In this document: piece by piece, positions 39,408 through 43,970 of the stretch | Position numbering within the stretch: the stretch's first letter is position 1 | Layout of the letters: each line of letters opens with the position of its first letter | Assembly (NCBI GenBank): GCA_902529795.1 | Contig: CABZXY010000006.1 | Location: 1 to 43,970 of the forward strand | Length of the DNA stretch: 43,970 nt | Direction: 5' to 3' | Origin: an uncultured Alphaproteobacteria bacterium | Lineage (GTDB): Bacteria > Pseudomonadota > Alphaproteobacteria > HIMB59 | Notes under the pieces: generated by a model | The model's database searches: none | What the model was told of the DNA's origin: nothing | Seen by the model: the letters and a program-made list of their open reading frames with translations, nothing else | Position numbers and translations under genes: made by a program

Positions 39408-39428
39408 ATTAATTACCTGTCTGTATAT

Positions 39429-39461
39429 TGTTATATTATTACATATCGTGATATTATAACA
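39429..39461. promoter_or_regulatory. Two adjacent Zur-box-like palindromes in the divergent znuA/znuC promoter
   Basis: TGTTATATTATTACA (39429-39443) and CGTGATATTATAACA (39447-39461), both near TGTTATA-N-TATAACA. Confidence 0.75.
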
Positions 39462-39484
39462 TAAAGTTCAAGTCAATAATAAAT

Positions 39485-40228
39485 ATGGAAAACTCTCTAA
39501 TTGAATTAAAAAACTGTGGTGTAATACGTAATAATAAGTGGCTGGTTCGAGGCATCTCCTTAAAAGTAAATCAAGGCCAAATAGTTACCTTAATCGGTCC
39601 CAATGGTTCTGGAAAATCAACAACAGCAAAAATGGCTCTAGGTATATTAAAACCTGATGAGGGATCAAATACTATCAAAAGTAATATTAAAATTTCTTAT
39701 GTACCTCAAAAAATCTCAATTGATTGGTCTTTACCTTTAAGAGTAATTGATTTCATGAACTTAATAGAAAAATTTACAACAAGTGAAATTGAAGAAGCGC
39801 TCTCTTTGACGGGTATTAAAAATCTTATTTTTAGTGATGTAAGAAACTTATCAGGTGGAGAGTTTCAAAGATTACTAATGGCAAGAGCAATTGCTAAAAA
39901 CCCTGATTTTCTTGTATTAGATGAGCCTGTTCAAGGAGTTGATTATCCAGGCGAAATAGCTCTTTACAAAACTATTCAAGAGATTGTGAAAAACATTAAT
40001 TGCGGCATTCTTTTAATATCTCATAATCTTCATGTAGTAATGTCTCAAACAGATCATGTCATTTGTCTTAATGGCCATGTTTGTTGTTCTGGCGCGCCAA
40101 AGTCAATTGTTAAGGAGCCCGAATATATAAAATTATTTGGAAAAAATATTGACCCCACTCTTGCTTTTTATCAACATGAACATGATCACCAACATCTTCC
40201 TGATGGAAGTGTTGATCAATCGAATTAA
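39485..40228 (+). CDS. znuC: Zinc ABC transporter ATP-binding protein
   Basis: LIGPNGSGKSTTAKMALGIL, NLSGGEFQRLLMARAIAKNPDFLVLDEPVQGVD; His-rich tail FYQHEHDHQHLPDG. Confidence 0.94.
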   Translation: MENSLIELKNCGVIRNNKWLVRGISLKVNQGQIVTLIGPNGSGKSTTAKMALGILKPDEGSNTIKSNIKISYVPQKISIDWSLPLRVIDFMNLIEKFTTSEIEEALSLTGIKNLIFSDVRNLSGGEFQRLLMARAIAKNPDFLVLDEPVQGVDYPGEIALYKTIQEIVKNINCGILLISHNLHVVMSQTDHVICLNGHVCCSGAPKSIVKEPEYIKLFGKNIDPTLAFYQHEHDHQHLPDGSVDQSN

Positions 40229-40235
40229 ATAAAAA

Positions 40236-41060
40236 ATGTTTGATGATTTTTTATTCAGGGCTTTTGTTGCTGGAATAGGCTTAGCGATAATTACTGGTCC
40301 TTTAGGTTGTTTTATTGTTTGGAGAAGGTTGTCATATTTTGGAGATACTCTTGCGCACTCAGCTTTGCTTGGTGTGTTAATAGCATATGCTTTAAGTTTT
40401 AACATTATTTTATCGGTATTTGTGATATCGGGTATTATTTCACTTTCCTTATTATATTTACAAAAAAAGACATATTTGCCAAATGATGCTCTATTAGGGT
40501 TATTAGCTCACTCTGTTCTTGCAATAGGTCTTGTTCTTTTGGGTTTGCTCACTTTTATAAGAATTGATCTGATGGGATTACTTTTTGGAGATATCCTTTC
40601 TGTGAACTTTCAAGATATTTTGATCATTTGGATCGGTGGGGCTTTTGTCTTGCTTTTATTAATAAAATTATGGAGGCCTCTATTTGCTGGAACGGTAAAT
40701 TCAGATTTAGCCAAAGCAGAAGGTCTTAATCCTGAATTAGCAAATTCTATTTTTACAATATTAATTGCAGCCGTAATAGCTATCTCAATAAAAATTGTTG
40801 GTATTTTATTAATCACAGGTCTTCTAATTTTGCCTGCTTCAGCTTCAAGAAACTTATCCTCAACTCCCATTCAAATGGTAATCATTGCCAGTATTGTTGG
40901 ACTTATCTCTGTGGTTTTAGGTTTATTTTCTTCAATCACATGGAATACTGCAACAGGCCCAACAATTTTAAGTGTAGCTCTTGGTATATTTGTATTAACT
41001 CTATTTCCTTGGAAAAAATTGCTTATCTCAAAAAAAGAAATAAGATTAATAAACAAATAA
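40236..41060 (+). CDS. znuB: Zinc ABC transporter permease
   Basis: GPLGCFIVWRRLSYFGDTLAHSALLGVLIAY, VGILLITGLLILPASASRNLS: ABC-3 family. Confidence 0.94.
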   Translation: MFDDFLFRAFVAGIGLAIITGPLGCFIVWRRLSYFGDTLAHSALLGVLIAYALSFNIILSVFVISGIISLSLLYLQKKTYLPNDALLGLLAHSVLAIGLVLLGLLTFIRIDLMGLLFGDILSVNFQDILIIWIGGAFVLLLLIKLWRPLFAGTVNSDLAKAEGLNPELANSIFTILIAAVIAISIKIVGILLITGLLILPASASRNLSSTPIQMVIIASIVGLISVVLGLFSSITWNTATGPTILSVALGIFVLTLFPWKKLLISKKEIRLINK

Positions 41061-41480
41061 ATGACTAATTCTCAATCATATAATAAAAAAACAAATGATT
41101 ACAATTTAACCAAAAACCAAAAAATTGTTTTTAACTTACTCCAAAATTCAGGTGAGCCTTTAAAAGCGTACGCTATTTTAGAGAACCTTAAAAGAGAAGG
41201 GTTAAAATCACCCCTTCAAGTATACAGAGCTTTAAATAAATTAGTTGAATTAGGAATAATTCATAAAATTGAGAGTCAAAACTCATTTATTGCATGTAGC
41301 AATTCAAATTGCGCTAGCAATACTGCTTTTACGATTTGCAGAAGATGTGGCGATGTGAAAGAAATTAAAAATAATCATCTTTTTGAACAAGTGAGTGATT
41401 TAGGCAAAAAGAATCGACTCAAGGTCCACCGTTTTAACCTTGAATTTTATGTGGATTGTAACGGATGCAAAGTTAATTAA
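41061..41480 (+). CDS. zur: Fur family zinc uptake regulator
   Basis: LKAYAILENLKREGLKSPLQVYRALNKLVELGIIHKIESQNSFIAC, CRRCGDVKEI, CNGCKVN; adjacent to znuCB. Confidence 0.9.
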   Translation: MTNSQSYNKKTNDYNLTKNQKIVFNLLQNSGEPLKAYAILENLKREGLKSPLQVYRALNKLVELGIIHKIESQNSFIACSNSNCASNTAFTICRRCGDVKEIKNNHLFEQVSDLGKKNRLKVHRFNLEFYVDCNGCKVN

Positions 41481-41529
41481 ATAATTTAAATTTCGCAAAT
41501 TTTTACCTATTTTGTTGGTTTTTTGACTA

Positions 41530-41557
41530 TTGACATAAAGAAAGACCTATATATATT
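41530..41557 (+). promoter_or_regulatory. Sigma-70-like promoter for rplU
   Basis: TTGACA (41530-41535), 16-nt spacer, TATATT (41552-41557). Confidence 0.6.
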
Positions 41558-41569
41558 GTGCACCTCATT

Positions 41570-42067
41570 ATGTACGCAGTTCTAAAATCAGTAGGAAAAC
41601 AGTTCAAAGTATCACCTGGTGATATTTTAAAAATGGACAAAATTGAAGGAAATGTAGGAGATACTATTTCTTTTAAAGACGTCGTAGCTGTTGGAAATGG
41701 CGATAAGTTTGAATTAGGGTCACCTGCCGTTCAGGGTGCTGAAGTTTCTGCAAAACTTCTTCATCAGACAAGAGATGACAAAATTCGTGTTTTCAGAAAG
41801 AATAGAAGAAAGCACTTCCAAAGAACGAAAGGCCATCGTCAATACATCTCTATTTTAAAAGTGATGTCTATCAAATCTGCTATCGGCGAAGAAAGCTTTA
41901 AAGAGCCAGCAAAAAAAGCTGCTCCAAAAAAAGAAGCTGCACCAAAAACTGAAGCTCCAAAGAAGGAAGCAAAAGCAGCAGCTCCAATGAGGGAAGTAAA
42001 AGCAGCAGCACCTAAAACTGAGAAAAAAAAGACTGTGAAAAAAGAAGCAACTGAGGTAAAAGAGTAG
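41570..42067 (+). CDS. rplU: 50S ribosomal protein L21 with Ala/Lys-rich C-terminal extension
   Basis: [62 protein letters not shown]; start placed at ATG 41570 rather than GTG 41558. Confidence 0.94.
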   Translation: MYAVLKSVGKQFKVSPGDILKMDKIEGNVGDTISFKDVVAVGNGDKFELGSPAVQGAEVSAKLLHQTRDDKIRVFRKNRRKHFQRTKGHRQYISILKVMSIKSAIGEESFKEPAKKAAPKKEAAPKTEAPKKEAKAAAPMREVKAAAPKTEKKKTVKKEATEVKE

Positions 42068-42071
42068 AACT

Positions 42072-42317
42072 ATGGCAACAAAAAAAGCAGGCGGAAGTTC
42101 GAAAAACGGAAGAGACTCGGCTGGTAGAAGGCTGGGTGTCAAGAAGTTTGGCGGCGAACACGTTATCCCTGGAAATATTTTAGTTCGTCAGCGTGGTACT
42201 AAATTTTACCCGGGCGACAATGTTGGAATTGGGAAAGATCACACTCTTTTCTCCAAAGCTGAGGGAAAAGTGCAGTTCAAAAAATCCCGTAACAGACAGT
42301 TTGTTTCCGTCCACTAA
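42072..42317 (+). CDS. rpmA: 50S ribosomal protein L27
   Basis: [59 protein letters not shown]. Confidence 0.98.
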   Translation: MATKKAGGSSKNGRDSAGRRLGVKKFGGEHVIPGNILVRQRGTKFYPGDNVGIGKDHTLFSKAEGKVQFKKSRNRQFVSVH

Positions 42318-42348
42318 AATTTCCTAACCTCTCACACTTATATCTGTT

Positions 42349-43335
42349 ATGGCGTTCATCGATAAAGCAAAAATTTATATTAAATCTGGCAACGGGGGTC
42401 ATGGCGCTTTAAGTTTTCGCCGAGAAAAGTTTATTGAATATGGCGGCCCTAATGGCGGTAATGGAGGAAAAGGAGGCGACGTTATTTTTCGAGGCAATAA
42501 AGGAATTAATACTCTTCAACGTTATCGCTTCAATCAACACCATAAAGCCCAAAATGGTATGGGCGGTGCCGGTCAATTGAAAACGGGATCCAGCGGGAAA
42601 GATCTAATCTTAGACGTCCCTTGTGGAACTGAAATTTATAACGAGGACATGAGTGTAAAGTTGCATGAAATCCTTGATGATGAGCAGACTTATCACTTTC
42701 TTCGCGGTGGACAAGGGGGAAAAGGGAATGCTCACTTTAAAAGCTCCACTAATCGTGCCCCTCGAAAATTTCAACAAGGAGAAAAGGGCCAAGAGGCAAC
42801 TGTTCGATTAAAACTCAAAATCTTAGCTGATGTTGGTTTGGTAGGAATGCCTAATGCAGGGAAATCTTCTATTCTAAATTTTGTTACCAATGCAAAATCT
42901 AAAGTAGCAGATTATGCTTTTACCACACTCCATCCTCATATCGGCATGGTTCAAAAAGAAGATTTAGAATTCGTCTTAGCCGATATACCAGGTTTAATTG
43001 AAAATGCCAGTGACGGAAAAGGTCTAGGACACGACTTTCTCTCTCATGTAGAGCGATGTAAGATTTTAATTCATGTTATCGATACAACTGAAGCTGATCC
43101 ATTAAAGAATTATCAAATCATTCGTCAAGAATTAGAGAATTATGGGGCTGAAATTGAGAGTAAAAAAGAAATTATAGCTCTCAATAAGGTGGAACTACTA
43201 GATGAAAAAGAATTAGGGCAAATCAAAGACAAATTCACCTCATTGGATCGACGTATTTTTACCATTTCTGCCGCCACAGGATATAATCTCGATCAACTTA
43301 CAAATTTATGTTTAGAATATCTCCAAGATGAATAA
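42349..43335 (+). CDS. obgE: GTPase Obg/CgtA
   Basis: FIDKAKIYIKSGNGGHGALSFRREKFIEYGGPNGGNGGKGGDVIF, GLVGMPNAGKSSILN, DIPGLIENASDGKGLGHDFL. Confidence 0.97.
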   Translation: MAFIDKAKIYIKSGNGGHGALSFRREKFIEYGGPNGGNGGKGGDVIFRGNKGINTLQRYRFNQHHKAQNGMGGAGQLKTGSSGKDLILDVPCGTEIYNEDMSVKLHEILDDEQTYHFLRGGQGGKGNAHFKSSTNRAPRKFQQGEKGQEATVRLKLKILADVGLVGMPNAGKSSILNFVTNAKSKVADYAFTTLHPHIGMVQKEDLEFVLADIPGLIENASDGKGLGHDFLSHVERCKILIHVIDTTEADPLKNYQIIRQELENYGAEIESKKEIIALNKVELLDEKELGQIKDKFTSLDRRIFTISAATGYNLDQLTNLCLEYLQDE

Positions 43336-43970
43336 AACATTTCAAAATCTCGCCAAAAAATCAAAAGTAATTGTGATCAAAGTAGGCTCCAACATCTTAG
43401 TGAATGAGAAATTTAAACTTCGCAAAAAATGGCTGAATTCCTTAGTGGATGATGTTGCAAAATTACAAAAAAAAGGCTCAAAAATAATTATCGTCTCCTC
43501 TGGGGCGATTGCACTGGGAAGAGATGTTTTACAAAAGAAAAAACTTACCAACCTTCATGAAAAACAAGCCGCAGCCTCTATTGGTCAAATTCAATTATCT
43601 CAAAATTGGCAGCATGCCTTTGCTAGATCTAAAATTCAAAGCTCTCAAATTTTAATTACTGCAGAGGACCTCAATGAAAGAAGAAAATATTTGAATATTC
43701 GAAACACAATCTATTCACTCTTGGATCTCGAAGTTATTCCAATTATTAATGAAAATGACACAACCTCCACAGAAGAAATTCGATTTGGAGATAATGATAA
43801 ACTTTCTGCGATGATCGCAAATGCTCTCTCCGCTGAACTTTTAATATTACTTTCTGATGTCAATGGACTGTATACAAGTAACCCTAAAAAATCCTCTAGT
43901 GCGAGGTTACTGACATCAGTTTCAGAGATTGATCAAAAAATTGAAAAGTATGTTGATCAAGATTTAAGCG
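43328..43970 (+). CDS. proB: Glutamate 5-kinase, N-terminal part, truncated by window edge
   Basis: MNKTFQNLAKKSKVIVIKVGSNILVNEKF, IIIVSSGAIALGRDVL, VIPIINENDTTSTEEIRFGDNDKLSAMIANALSAELLILLSDVNGLYTSNP; overlaps the obgE stop by 8 nt. Confidence 0.95.
   Translation, partial: MNKTFQNLAKKSKVIVIKVGSNILVNEKFKLRKKWLNSLVDDVAKLQKKGSKIIIVSSGAIALGRDVLQKKKLTNLHEKQAAASIGQIQLSQNWQHAFARSKIQSSQILITAEDLNERRKYLNIRNTIYSLLDLEVIPIINENDTTSTEEIRFGDNDKLSAMIANALSAELLILLSDVNGLYTSNPKKSSSARLLTSVSEIDQKIEKYVDQDLS

Noticed and set aside
41855-42142. 95-aa Phe/Ser-rich minus-strand ORF
   Set aside because: Antisense of the Lys/Ala-rich rplU tail; low-complexity artefact.

Overview
This 43.97 kb window is gene-dense, AT-rich bacterial chromosome. 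It looks like a streamlined marine alphaproteobacterium, judging from a DmdA-like protein, an Irr-like Fur protein, overlapping genes and low GC; the taxonomic call is inference. I saw no rRNA, tRNA, CRISPR array, transposase, phage genes or recognisable defence island. From left to right it contains: a partial P-II gene; a DmdA/GcvT-like gene; a voltage-gated ion channel with a non-canonical filter; a DUF1501/DUF1800 pair; SOUL and SH3 proteins; an FAD oxidoreductase plus phnX phosphonate pair, convergent with an Opp/Dpp-type ABC transporter operon ending in a PHP hydrolase; a photolyase; an ABC-2 exporter; a translationally coupled pncC-PIF1 helicase-small ORF-alaX-EamA operon; a 27-aa membrane microprotein unit; an acyl-CoA ligase/hydratase/OsmC operon; an omega-aminotransferase; YeiH; perR-katG; a very AT-rich pABA/folate cluster (pabB-pabA-pabC-folP-folB-folK) with a divergent TrpF-like gene; an irr and iron-binding-protein locus with an ICE-like operator; znuA/znuC/znuB/zur with paired Zur-like operators; and rplU-rpmA-obgE-proB. 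No clearly novel multi-gene system stands out. The best leads are small unannotated ORFs, operator palindromes, a PhnW-less phosphonate module next to a PHP/ABC operon, motif-divergent folate/TrpF-like enzymes, and the odd ion channel filter.
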